64,000 nucleotides of DNA, taken from the NCBI RefSeq assembly GCF_019649055.1, contig NW_026570230.1, positions 62,001 through 126,000 of the forward strand, read 5' to 3'. The stretch is from Paramacrobiotus metropolitanus. Taxonomy: Eukaryota > Tardigrada > Eutardigrada > Parachela > Macrobiotidae. The position numbers and the translations under genes were made by a program. The notes under the pieces were generated by a model. The model saw only the letters and a program-made list of their open reading frames with translations, had not been told where the DNA came from and searched no databases. Numbering within the stretch: position 1 is the stretch's first letter; every line of letters starts with the position of its first letter. This document shows positions 1 to 12,700 of this stretch, in pieces.

Positions 1-609
1 GACGATCGAACGGGCTAACATGGTAATCACTGAGTACGTAAAAGTTTTAGTAAGCGGTTATATCTGTACGTTGGTCTTTGCTAGAGCATTAAGTACTTTC
101 ATTTGCGGAGAATCAATTTTTTTCGGCGTATCTGTATGTGTATTCAAGCGGTTAATATAATAATTATTATTGTGTATAAGTCACCGTGTTAAGTAAGTAC
201 AAGTACTTTACTACTAAAATTTAATTACAGTACAATAAGTATACGAGTACAGCTTATGGTAAGTAAATTTACGCGTACTATCGCTTTTATTTTTTTTCAC
301 AGCTTATCCCCACTGTCTAGACTCAGACATTTTGGCCTAACTAATAATAATACATAATTGCCTATTGTTGCTATGGAGTAGTCCGACGTCTGGGAGAAGT
401 ACGGAATTCCACGGAATCTGAGTGTTGGCTCTGCGATGAAATCAAAGTATATGTAGAATGCCTAGGCGAAAATGTCGTTGTCATCCGTACCGAAATCTTG
501 GTCCTCCTCCCAACTGAATATGGCCAAATTTCTGATAAGGAGCGAAGTACGCTGCGGCGGCGGAGGATGTCATCCTAGCTGAGACTGCCTCCCGGTCGCC
601 GTCCGGGAG
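1..609. other. Upstream region of the CK1-like gene
   Basis: AT-rich sequence that turns GC-rich from about 540, next to the start codon at 610. It presumably holds the promoter and 5' UTR of the kinase gene. A short upstream ATG frame on the + strand begins near 472 and stops before 610. On the - strand a short open stretch ends at 462 with a strongly acidic tail. Neither is supported well enough to call a gene. Confidence 0.4.
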
Positions 610-2672
610 ATGGCACTTCCGGCGGCTGACTCTCCTACAATGCTGCTCTCCCCTTCCGCACCGCTTCCGTGTTCACGCGTCACGGGACGCAGTGCCTGTC
701 AGGTGCATGGGCCGCCCCTGGGGGGCTGCACACAATCCGTGGCGTCCGATGAAAATACAAAAGATGACCTTTTGGGAGCATTTATCGGCCACATGTACCT
801 AATCGGGCATATTATTGGCAAGGGCAGTTTTGGAACGATACGCCTGTGTAATTCGGGACGTCCCAAACATTTTGTAGTGGCCAAGATTGAGCAGCGTCGG
901 CCGGGTCGGAAGTGCCGCTTGGCGGATGAATTTAATATCCTCCAGGAGATTCGGGGTGCGGGTGGATTCCCCAAAGTGCACTACTACTGCGAGGTGGACG
1001 CCAGTAATGTGATAGTGCTGGATATGTTGGGACCCACACTGGATGACCTTTTGACCAGGGTGGGAGGGACGTTCAGTAAGAAGACGATGGCGTTGATTGG
1101 ACTGCAGCTGATGGATCGATTGGAGTTTCTGCATTCACGGAATATTTTGTATCGGGACGTGAAGGGGGAAAATTTGCTTATTGGGCTGTATGACCATCAT
1201 AATCGGATACATATTGTGGATTTTGGTTTATGTCGTCACGCATTTAAGGAAGATGGCCAAGGGTATACTCCTGTTGGAACCCCGCGGTACGATAAAAACC
1301 AACGTTGAGCTATAGCAGTGAATATATTTTCAAATAAAATAAAAAATTAAAAACTCAGCAGCTGTAAACATGTAAAATCCTAATCCTATAATATTTTTTA
1401 TGCTTTTTCCACGCGTGCATACTTCACAATAGCTAGAGTTACGCGTATTGTACACCTTCGGATTACGGTATCTTGCTCTAATTTAATAATCGCGCTGCAC
1501 AGCTACAGAATACAGTACGAGTACCATAGACGGTAAATCGTTAAATTAAAATTAGGTATTGCACCTATACAATGTACTAAGTAATACAAATTTAGCGTTC
1601 TGTACATGTAAGAGGTCCACACGCTACAATAATTTTTGGCGCTAAGAATAATACAATTTATTTTCTCGTAAACTGGCTCACCTGTATAACTCTCGGGTTT
1701 TCTCGCAATTCTTTGCTTTCTACTGCATTAGCTCCAATGGTTTCTGGAGAATTAACATGCATTTACAGTATTTAATTTGTATTTATTTAGTTTTGTTTTT
1801 TGCCTTTTCAGATACATGAGTTTAGCAACGCATGCCGGTCGGGCTTCGACGTACCGCGACGACGTGGAATCAGTCGGGTATTTACTGGTGTATTTCGTTT
1901 TGGGCCGACTTCCATGGCAAGGTATGCCGGCAGCCAGTACCGACACGAAAATCGCCATGATTGCCAATAAGAAAATGAATACATCCTTAAAAGAACTATG
2001 CAACGGCATTGCTCCGCAGATGCGCGAATATCTTCAGGCCGCACGCCAGTTAGAATTTAACCAGTTCCCGGACTATGGATACTTTCGTGGACTGCTCAAG
2101 ACCATCTTGAAGACATCCGTCAACGACAACGAACGCTTCTTTGACTGGCAGAAGCCGGGTATCAAGCTGACAGTGTCGCCGAAACACACGTATCCCACTG
2201 CGCTCAGCGTTAAGCATGATGTCGATGAGCAGAATGTGGTGGATCTGCGAGTGCCCACGCGGGAAATATCGGCAGCCAACAGCTTCGAAACACGCTTCAA
2301 GAAAGTGCTAAGAACAAAAGCGGTCGGCAAATTGTCCAATCCGGAAGTCAATAAAGAGCTGCACACTCCGGACTCGTTGCAAAGGAGAAAGGTAGAAAAG
2401 CCGCTACAAATGATACTTGCGTGTACCTACGTACATTAAGATAACATAATAATTTGAGAACGTATATATTGTGCATTACATTTACATCAGTATAAATATA
2501 AATTTGTTAGTCTACTCGCAGTAGTGCGCCGTTAAGTGTTTTTCTGATATTTTTAAATGATGTTTAAATGAGATAATAATTTTTTAACTGTAAATAATTA
2601 GTTACTCTACAGAATACCATTGGCCAAAACGTACGCCAAAGTGGACGAGAAACAAGGACCACCAGAAGTTAA
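610..2672 (+). CDS. Divergent casein kinase 1-like protein kinase, 438 aa, 3 exons
   Basis: Exons 610-1286, 1812-2391 and 2613-2672; both introns are GT-AG and the joined frame is open. It encodes a Ser/Thr kinase of the CK1 group, presumably cytosolic or membrane-associated. Visible motifs: glycine loop IGKGSFGTIRL, beta-3 lysine in VVAKIEQ, catalytic loop LYRDVKGENLLIG, DFG in VDFGLCRHA, CK1-type GTPRYMSLATHAG in place of APE, and RDDVESVGYLLVYFVLGRLPWQG in the helix-F area. The wording LYRDVK and IHIVDFG is closest to CK1-gamma as I know that family. Odd points: the usual KPEN is KGEN, and the activation segment between DFG and GTPRY is clearly shorter than in canonical CK1, losing the conserved basic stretch. 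The last exon is short (20 codons) and is the least certain part; without the second splice the protein would end at 2439. A TTBK- or VRK-like assignment is less likely. Confidence 0.85.
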
Positions 2673-2978
2673 TAACTCCGGATTGTTGCCGACGATTTTC
2701 ACGAAATCCCATTTTTACCACATCATCCATTTTGTAGTTTTGTTTTCATTTAGTAGTCTCCTTTCCTTTTTTAATTTTTCTTGTTGTTAGAATTGGAATG
2801 GTCGTTATTGTATGTTGAGTCAGTAAATTTATCATGAAGTGTTATCAAAGGAATGAGATATTGAGATTTTTATTTGTGATGGATTTCAGATCTAATTGCA
2901 ACCTTTAATTTTCTTATTTTCAAGATTATTTATTCAATTAATGTGTATCGATCAAAGTACTTAAATGTTTGGGACATT

Positions 2979-2984
2979 AATAAA
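2979..2984 (+). terminator. Possible poly(A) signal of the CK1-like gene
   Basis: AATAAA about 307 bases after the proposed stop codon. It is the first perfect hexamer downstream on this strand. No transcript data are available to confirm use. Confidence 0.35.
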
Positions 2985-4389
2985 CAAGCAGGTGTCATTA
3001 AGTGCTTCTAACCGAAGCTCGGTGGCATTTTAAGTTGGGGATCCATGAACCGTTTTTCAAATGAAAAAGTTCTATCGCATGAATCGGCAGTTTATAAATG
3101 TGAAATACATCCGACAGTACAGTAATAGTTTGGGACTTTGGGTATGGATCTCATCAAACATTTAATAGTATCGCCGCAGCGCTGGCGATTGCACAATCAC
3201 TTTTTATGTGCACAGCACTTCGCAATGACCTTTTAATCGTTCAACTTGGAAGACAACTTTGTTGATCCAGTTCGGCCTATCGCTAAACACACGTTTGTCC
3301 TGCCGCCTGGCGCGAGTCCATATATGTATAGATTGCGATAGGGGTGCGCAGCATTTACTTTGACGATACTTGCATTTTCTGGGGTAAAACAAGCTAATTG
3401 TTGCATACCGCTGGTAAATTAATATGTTATGCTGCGGAATTAGCTGAGCATTACCGCGTGATACCACTTGTTCGGCAGATGATTGCAGTTTGATAATTCC
3501 TGTTTGTATTAGCCGATGGCTGGTTAGACCTTATCGCGACATGCCGCTTATCTTTCATTACCGATGCATATATACATTGTCTGGAAACGTATAAAAATAG
3601 CTCAGGATACATAAGGTTTCAGACATTTTAGCTAATTGTAAGACACTCTTTCTTCCGATTTATGTGCAACAGTAATTCGCAAGTTTAAATATACAAAACT
3701 GAAGTAACTAAAATGATAACCTAGAGGATTACGTAATCATATTCACTGATTTTGAAATTTCTTTAGCTTTCTGAACCGGCCGTTAAATAAGTTAATGGGC
3801 GTTTCAGTGAATTATCAGAGCTACATGAAGAAACAACATGCAAGAAAGGCCGCACAAAAAATTCGCAGTTTTACTGCCTAAACAATCTATAGCACAAGTC
3901 GCTTTTGACGACCTTTGATACTAGCTTGAGATATCTTTTATCCAAACAAAAGATGACTACAGATGGATTATTCAAAAATCTAGTGTTTTGCCAAGCATCA
4001 CAAACGCACTTAATTTCAAACCTTCATTTTTCAAATTTATTTTAACGCAGATTACTGTTAACTACGTCAACGGAAGGCACACGCATGCAAAGAATTTGTC
4101 ACGCCGGTCTGTTGTCTGGTACAAACTGTACATTCGTTTTTAAGACTGTATCGTTTGAGCACGGTTTCCGCCCAATTGATGCAGCTGATTATACCAGTTG
4201 CGGCGATACTGATCGCAAGAGAAAAAGGTCTTCGCAGATTTCGCGGAACATGACTGGAGGATTTTTAAGCCGGCTGTACGAGCGCCGCAGCCGCAGTGTG
4301 TGTTTTCTGTATGCCTATAATTTCTCTCTTTCTCTGTTTCGCTCTGCAGTCACAGTTATGAGACGCCATTTCTAGCCACGTCGACACGC

Positions 4390-4411
4390 AGCCAACCAAA
4401 TTTGGTTGGCT
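4390..4411. repeat. Perfect 22-bp palindrome
   Basis: Two 11-base halves (AGCCAACCAAA and its exact reverse complement) meet at 4400/4401 with no spacer. It sits in the GC-richer island of the 2.7-6.8 kb spacer. It could bind a dimeric factor or be chance. Confidence 0.8.
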
Positions 4412-6331
4412 CTCCATTTTAACCTCGAGCAGTGCAGTGTGTTCCGCGGTCGGAATCTAAATATTTTACTTAGGCGCATCCGTGTGTACCGAGCCAGCCA
4501 CTCTCAGTTTACCCAGTCTTATCATTTTCCATTCTCCAGCAATTAGAGTACCTTTCACTATCGCGCAGAATGATAAATCGACCCCTTCACAGTTTTAATA
4601 CACAGGGATCGTGTCCAACAAAATTTATATCCACTTAACCTGTTAGACTCCGTATCGGTTACTGTGTACATTTTGTAGTCACCGGACCTCAGTTTACGCT
4701 GCTCCGGTCGACGCTATAAATTCCCCTATCGGAAGTTTCATTTTTGCCGCTGAGTTAATCGACACAACTTGTGCGCACTTGTAAGTCGCTGCTGTATAAC
4801 ACAATAATTATGGCTTTGTTATCGCTACTTGTCCATTTTAGCCGGTATTTAATTGCAGTTTACGGCGACAGTTTCGAGCGGTTTAAACGGCCGGTTGATT
4901 GTTCCTGCATACACACACGGAGCTTCAAAGTGAGTTGGAAAGCTAGGCTTGACACAGAGGAATGTCTCGAAGATGCCGCTTCGATTCCTTATTACTGTTG
5001 CCAGATCTACCTCTTCCAGCTCACTCTGGCTCCAGTGATTCCGTGGCTGAATGATTATTGTTGGGATGGACGCGAGTTGCGTTTATGCCGCAATGGCGGT
5101 AAAGGTCATCGCTCCTTAGCAGCCTGGAGTGAAGGGTGACTGGGAGGTAGTGGTTTCCCTTGTCACTTTGACGCAACTCTGAAAGTGAGATTCCACTCCT
5201 CCAAGTCATTCTTGTCCAGCGAACACCACCGCAATACGAGGAATTCCATTTATGCGGAGTTTCAATGTAAGTATAACATCCTTGGTTTAAAATTTCCTGT
5301 ATCATTCTAGCTCTATTTTAATCCTTCGTATAAACGGCACTGAGGATACACCTGCAGTATCGTAATTACAACTAATTCTGGTTTCGATTCGTGTTCACTT
5401 GGGTATTTTTATGGCAAGTACAGCTATATAAAATGTTATAACAGTCATAAAGTAACGGATGGTATGTAATAATTTGTTCCTTCTGACTCATCTTTTGCCT
5501 TTCATACCTTATTTGACTTTTGACATAATGCAAACTTTTAACCACCATTGCCATGTTCTAATAGACGGGAAAAGTCCATAGGTCACCGTGCTGTGCTTGT
5601 CGGCTGCAAAACGCTTGCGCTCTGGTAACCAACGTTCACGTCTCTTAAATCCATTTATATGTATTACGTAAAAGAAGCCGCCCTATGGAAACATAAAATG
5701 GCGTAGTGGGTTCCTCATATGTTGTTAGAAACTGGCAGTTTACTTCGCCAATAGGCTCAGTAACAAAATCGTAATTTTACGGAGCGGCAAATCTACCGCG
5801 TTGCAACGGAATGCTGCTTATCTTTGTTAAACTTTACTACCGCAAATTTTTAACGTGCACAATTTTGAAAATGTTGCCTTTGAATGCTGTTTTTTGTATA
5901 ATTCTGTAAATATTGACTTGTGCAAAGAGATTTTTCAGGTTTTCAACTGCCTCTTCGACAATAAGTTATGAACTATAGTTTGGAATTATAGTCTGGAACT
6001 TAGGATAATATCGCACATGCTACAGTCATAGTGAATTACAGTTTTAATAATGAATTTCCTTGTTTTATAAACAAAAAGCACGTATCAGCCATGCACGTTT
6101 TAAATAATCTTTTAAATTTCCAAACGCTTGCAGCGCCAGAATTTACCGGGAACCAGTGGATCAAACTGTACAACGTACCGGTAAACATTAGACGAAGAGC
6201 CTCACGGAACTAGTACCCTCTTATCACACTGTATTACTAATGCACCTTTGAAACAGCATCACAAAGCCTTAACTTTTGCAGTGTACATTTACAGCATCAA
6301 AGTCAATAATAAAGCTCACTTCAGGAACACA

Positions 6332-6337
6332 TTTATT
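6332..6337 (-). terminator. Possible poly(A) signal of the RhoGEF gene
   Basis: AATAAA on the - strand, about 440 bases past the RhoGEF stop codon. Plausible position for a 3' UTR end, unconfirmed. Confidence 0.3.
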
Positions 6338-6779
6338 GAAAGTCCATTGAGCAGTTCGGCTTTTGTCATCTATCCTATTCGTCGCTCCAAATCAGCTTCG
6401 TCCAGGATATTTTTTTCTGTATTTATTCAGAGGAACGGATTCTGCGAATGGAGTTCGGTACCGACAACGCTTGACCTAAAAGGATATCAGATGAACCTTT
6501 CGGCCTGCGTGAAAAAAATATGCAATTGCCTAATCATGCACCTATTCCACGCCGCCACGGCCAGCTAACCGCAACCGTAACCTTGTTTGAATGCTCGTCT
6601 ATAACCGATTTCTTAAATACTAAAAATTTTTTACTGCTTCTGCACGAAATTTGTGATCTGAGATTCGAAATAAATCAGTGACTTATGTTTATGTACACAG
6701 CATATATCGGATTTGTATTCTAATCGCACAAAACCAAAAATCGCACATGAAACATAAATCAAAATTAGCAATATTTTGA

Positions 6780-9700
6780 TTAATTAGCGTATATATGGAC
6801 GAAAATGTCATTGTCAAATTTACCGGTATAATCATCGGACAGCGTAAGGGTCGTGTGGTCGGAGTCCCCGTCCAGAGAATCCGCTGGGAACGACCCCGTT
6901 GACGACACCGAAATGAAGCTGCTTGGGCGAGAATGGGCGGGTGACCTTGCTTCGCTTCGTAGAATTCGCAGTTGCTCCTTTTGGTGCTCGAGATCTTTGC
7001 GCAGTTGTTGATTCTCCATTTCCCTCTGACAGATAATTTTCATCAGAGCCGTCATGTATCGGTTCAGATTGAGCGCTATGGTCTCCAGTTTATGAGCGTC
7101 CACTGTCGGCGGTTGGATGTCGGTCTGACTGATGAAGTCGCGCCGGCCATTGTGGGCTTCCGCCGCGAGACTGGTGTGTTTTTGTGGCAGGAGGAGCTGC
7201 TCGTGGTGTAGTGCGGTGGCGTCGGACAGAAGTTTGGCCAGGAGAGCAACTTGGCGCGATGACCAAGAAATGAGCTGCCGGGGATCGGCTTCGAAGTCAG
7301 GATTTCTATTGGCGACTTCTTCAATGTTGTCAGGATTCACGCCCAGTATCGTGGATATTAATCGCATCTTGGATGAAAGAGCTTCTTCCAGTTCACGGTC
7401 TCGACGTTTCAGTTGCTCTGTAACATTAGCATATTACCACAATGCCTCAAGCTTGACTTTTTATTTTTACTAATAAAATGCACCGAACACTGGTAGACCA
7501 GAGCGCAGTCCGGGTCCTGGGTAGGGTCGATATTTGCTATGTGTTTTCCCTAATGTACGGTTTTTTTCTTTTTTTAAGCGATGAGTTCATCGGAAAAAAA
7601 CTAATACCTACTCTGCGTTCACCAAATAGAATTTCAAAGCATATTATGTATTTAAAGTCTTTAATAAATCATACCGGCATATAAATTGTCTTTTTTAATC
7701 GACCTTAAGGTTTGGAAAATGGATTAATTAATTTAGAATAACATGCAACGTACAACTTACCAAAAGGTGTCACAACTGTCATTGCATCTTGGATGTCAGG
7801 AACCGTGAACACGATCAACGACGGCGATAGTAGATTGGCGGGTCTCTTTGTTTTAGCCCCCGTGGGCTGCTCCGCCGATTCACCCGGCTTACTACCAGCT
7901 TCATCTCCTTCACTCGGCGGACCGCGTTCTCCTTCCGCTGCATATTCATTCCCATCGGTCGACGGCGCCAGGTGCGAGCCGGTCTCACCCGGCTGCGAGG
8001 GCGCCACCGGACCCGACTGGACACTGGGCGTGGCTGTCTCCGGCATCACAGTGGCCATGTTCTCGTACAGCTTCGTCATGCCCTCCAGTGCCAGCTGGAT
8101 ATTCTTCTTCCATTTGATCTGCTCGTTAGCTGTGGGTGCCACCAGTTCGTACATCTGATCGACTTTGACGAACTCACCGGCACCGAACATCAAAAAAGCA
8201 CACTTGTCGGTGGCGACATCACGGATGAGAATATTCTCCAGATTGATGATGGGAGACCAGTAGCGGCTGCTGTCGGAAGCGGAGGAGCGCTTGTCCAAAG
8301 CACTGCCGGTCAGCGTGGGATTGCTGTGGAATTTTAAGGCCAGTTTGTCGTCTTGTTTGGTGATGAGCACTAGCTGTCGTTCCAGAAGGAGAACCAAGAG
8401 ATCGATGTTCTTCTGTTTGCTCGTACGCCATGTTAATTCGCCGTAGTGGATTAGTTTGTGCTGGATCAGGTCGAAACTCTGTAAGTAAGCAGAATTGAAG
8501 CACTGAAATGGTTACAGTAAGTTGAAATTTTTATGTAAGTAATTTTTTCCTGTCGCAATCTACTTGCTGAATATGTGCAGTTCTATTTAAAAAAACGCAG
8601 GCATTGTGTTAGGTACCTTAGGGTCCAAACCAAGCTTGTTAAGAGTTTTCCGGAAGGGACCGGTATCGATTTTATCTTGTATTTCCTTCAGTCGGTTCCT
8701 GTTGTCGCTCTCCATAACGGCTTGATTGACGAAGTCTAACACGTCACGGCAGTTATTCAGAGCTACGTTGATTTTGGCTCGTTCTTGTTTTCCGTCTTCA
8801 TCGTCATCTGCAAAAAATAAAAAATAAAGCTAAAGAGTATCGTCTGGCATTTTTTAATAAGACGTATGAGCCTGTTTACGGGGTCACACAATCTTGCCAC
8901 TTCACTACACATATTCACACAAAACGTCTTCCCAGATGAGCAACTTTTTTCATAAACTCGAGGAAAATTTTTAAGATTTTCAGAATTAACCAAAAATGTT
9001 CTCCATAAGCCGGGTAAGAATTCTGCATTAATGGAGTTTGGCAAAGACTACTGTAACAGCAAAATAAGTTAAATAACAACGATACGAATGCAATTTAGAG
9101 GCTATTGTAATAATTACCAAAAGTGCTGAATCGATTTTTAAAGAAAGAATAAATATAGATACTGGTACTACTTTGTAAGTTACTAACATAACTACTGTAC
9201 TCGTTCATCAGTTATCAACATAATACCGGTACATATACCAGTACGCCAATTTTATTTTCTAATATCTCACACAAGCTTACTACAAAGAAAGTGTTCTACC
9301 TTTAGTATATTTGAGCAGCTGGTCTAGTAGAAGTGGATATTTCGTCAGGCGTTGCATGCCGGTGGGAATGATATCCTTCAACTGGAGCCGCATACACAGC
9401 GTATTCCTTTCCGCATCCTGTAAAAACTGCGCCAGCCGGTCATCCTTCTTCTGGCGCTGCTTGAGCGCCTCCAGGCCGAAATGCTGATTACGACAGAAGG
9501 CAGCCGCCGCCAGCTTGAACTTGTGAATGGATGCCGGTCCAAAGCAGCTAATGAGCAGATCACCGACATTCCCCACTAAATCAGTGGACTTCTTCAGACG
9601 GCGCATGGCGCGGTTAATGTCATTGTGCAAGCTGAGCATCTCCTCCAAGTTGGCGAAGATAAGATGCAGGATATCCGGCGGGAGGATCTGATCGCGCAGC

Positions 9701-12700
9701 ATCGGCTGGTAGAAGACCTGGTGCAGGACTTTGAGATTGCGCACATGCGTGCGCTCCGTGTGGAACAGCTCGTTAATGACGTCTTGGCGTTTGCGCTCTT
9801 TAGGGGTTAAGTCTTCCAGGAGAGTGAAATCCTTAATGTCCAGCTGCCAGTCGGGAATGGTCTTCGGATCGGCGTCCAAATCGGAATCACCCACGTTGTC
9901 CATCGAATCCCTTTAAGCGCAATCGATTTATTAATTAAGCAGCCCAAAAACGATATCAGTTAAACGTGCACTTTTCGTAAGAAAGTTTTCGCAAGATTTT
10001 AAAAACAAAAACAGTAATCCACCATCACGATCATACTCTGAGTCAACGGTGTAATTAATCGTAAGAAAACAATACTGCACACGAGCGTATACCAATGCCA
10101 TTATGAACAGAAAATCACGAATGACGATGATGCGCATGCAATATGTGCACCGGATAAATGCAACATAATTGTATATAGATACTGTGGTCTGTATACGACG
10201 GATATGCAGTACACAGTACACAATGAATGGCAGGTAACCAGATCGCTAATGCCGGCATGCCGTTATTCACGCTGAACTCTAGTCTGCAGTAAAATTTCCG
10301 GAAGTTTTAACAGTCCCAGTTATCGGGAAAAAATATTGCACGCAGATAAAAAAGATACTTATCTGTCGATAAAATAGGACGATATAAAACCGACATAAAA
10401 CGCTCGGTTTCATCGGCTTATTCAGACGATAACCTTTACAGTATATATGCGCTCACCTCGGACTTTCGCTGCTCCGTAATGAATGCGTGGATGAGGAGTT
10501 CTCCGATATGCCCATACTGCTCCGCTCATCATCCGCTTCCCGGTCCAAATGATAGGGATCGGATTTCTTGCGGTTGCCGGCTGTTTTTCCCACGCGTTTC
10601 TGCTGCGTTTTCAGGCTCTCTGAGCGGGTAATTTGAGTGGAAGAAGATAAGCGCGAGGCCTCGGAGAGGTCGGGTGTGGCTGAAGAGTCTCGGTTAGCCG
10701 ATCGATCGGCTGCCAGTGGCGGGTGCTGTCCGACCGGAAGTCGTCTATCACTGTCAGGTGCATCAGATAAGAGATCAGAAGAAGTATTACTCGCAGCCGT
10801 CGCAGCGGCCTCCGTGGCCATTTTATCGTCGTGCTGTTTTTTGGCTGCAGCAACTGCAAAACGCAACCATGCTGTAGTGCTCACATTGTATGTGCTTGCC
10901 CAGTAAATCAAAGTTTCGTGACAAGATACAACGGGAATGCCGGCTATTAACCCGGCAAGTGCGTACTGGCTTAAGGTATTTTCGAAAATAATAAAATTGT
11001 TGTAACCAGACTGCTTACTGGCACTTGGGCTTTGGTTGCTGCGTTTACGTCCAATGAAGTTGAGATCGGGGAAAGGCAAGGATCGGCTGGATGATTTGCC
11101 GCTGCATAATTTATCGACATGCCGCGTACAGCAGCGATGATAGACGCCGCCGCAAGCTGCGCAGGCATTTCCCTGCGGACTGGCGCCCCATATTAGCTGC
11201 GAACAATGCTGGCAATATGCTGTCGATGTTAATGATTTCGGCTCGAACTGATGTCCGTTCTGTGTCGATAACTTTTTGGCTTTCTCTTTGGGTTTAAACC
11301 TACAGTTAAAAAGTTATTTTTCGTATAATAATCACTGCAGAAATCTTTGGAATATTTTTTGGAATGCGGCTGCTTCGCCATTTAACAAAAAAACTGTTGA
11401 ATTTGGAAACTGCGGAAATCCTGTACTTCATTGAGTTATTAAAGCGCTTTTCTTGAATGCCACTGTAACTTCACCAATAAAAAATTGGAATTTGGAAATT
11501 GTAAGAATGTATACGATATTATTACTTTTTGTCGGAAATAAAAAACCTATAAAATGTGGATGGAGTATAATGTGCACGTACTTGTGCTTTTCTTTCTGCA
11601 GCATAAGAGGCCACTTGTCCAGCAGCGAGACAGTAGCGTCTTTCTCCTTAACCAGCTTTCCACCTGAGATCCTGAGAAACGTGGCCAGCGCCGTGCCCGT
11701 GGCCGCCTGCTTATCTAGTCTGTTTTCCGGCTCTTCCGGCTGTGCATCCGTAATGTATTGCAGCCACTGTCCCAGGACCGCGCCCATCATTTCCGCTGTC
11801 CTGTCAGCCGATGTGGACGCCTCCTGCAGTTCCGCCTCACTGGGCCCGAACGCCATACCCAGGGCGCGTTTCTGCTGGAATTCCGCCAGCTGACTCTTAA
11901 CAACATCCCCAGCACGGATGCGCGCATTATTAAAGACAGCCCGCAACGGCTCGTCATCCTTCCATTCCGGTTTACTCAGTAACTCCTCGATACTACCGGA
12001 AATTGCCGGCACTTTCCGGACAAACTCCAGCTCCAGCGGCGCATCGGGCAGGGTGAATGTGGAGTGCAGTTCATAGGCCCAGCGCTGCATGTCTTTGGTG
12101 TTGGTGCCTTTCAGGTAGGCATCGGATAGGAGATGGAAGAGTAATGTATTCGGCTCACTGTTGGTGCACAGATAGAACATGAAGACGGAGAGATGCGGGA
12201 GATTCTGCTGGAGGGCGGAATACTGCAGAAAGGGCGCCGGTTGCGAGGGTAAGGCACCGAGACTGGCGTCTTCCATGCTCATAACGTCCACTTGCGCCGG
12301 CCGATTGAACACGGTCAGCGGGATGCTGGATAGAGTGGGGAAGCCGGAATGAGCGCGGTTGGACGATCCATTCTGCAATATTCACAGACATTAATCGCGA
12401 TACAGAGCAATATCGTTGAAAAAATGGTAAAAAATCTAAAATTCGTTGTATAAGGAGCTAAAGGGAGTAACAGGATATTCTATGTGGTATATATATATTC
12501 TATGTGGTATATGTATCATACTTTACGTATGCACTCGTATATCTGTTAGTGCTTCTATGATAAACAAGGCAATCACCCTACAGTACAAAACTTAAAATAA
12601 GTAAAATTTAGAAAAAATATTTGGAACACTTTAAAATTGTAAAATATCTGGCTCAAAATAATTTACCACGTATAAGTATAATGTAATAACAAAACTTTAT

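Larger units (their letters stand above)
2673..6779. other. Gene-poor spacer between the kinase and RhoGEF 3' ends
   Basis: I see no gene I can support. An AATAAA at 2979-2984 lies about 300 bases beyond the kinase stop. Around 4000-5300 the composition is more GC-rich and contains a TATAAA at about 4712, a perfect palindrome at 4390-4411 and a short ATG frame ending at a GTAAGT near 5267, but no downstream + strand exons could be joined to it. Open frames here (for example 4085-4375 and 4771-5139) have no recognisable domain. Confidence 0.4.

Noticed and set aside
4771-5139. 122-codon + strand frame
   Set aside because: No domain, mixed composition, crossed by a splice-donor-like GTAAGT right after its start, and no partner exons.
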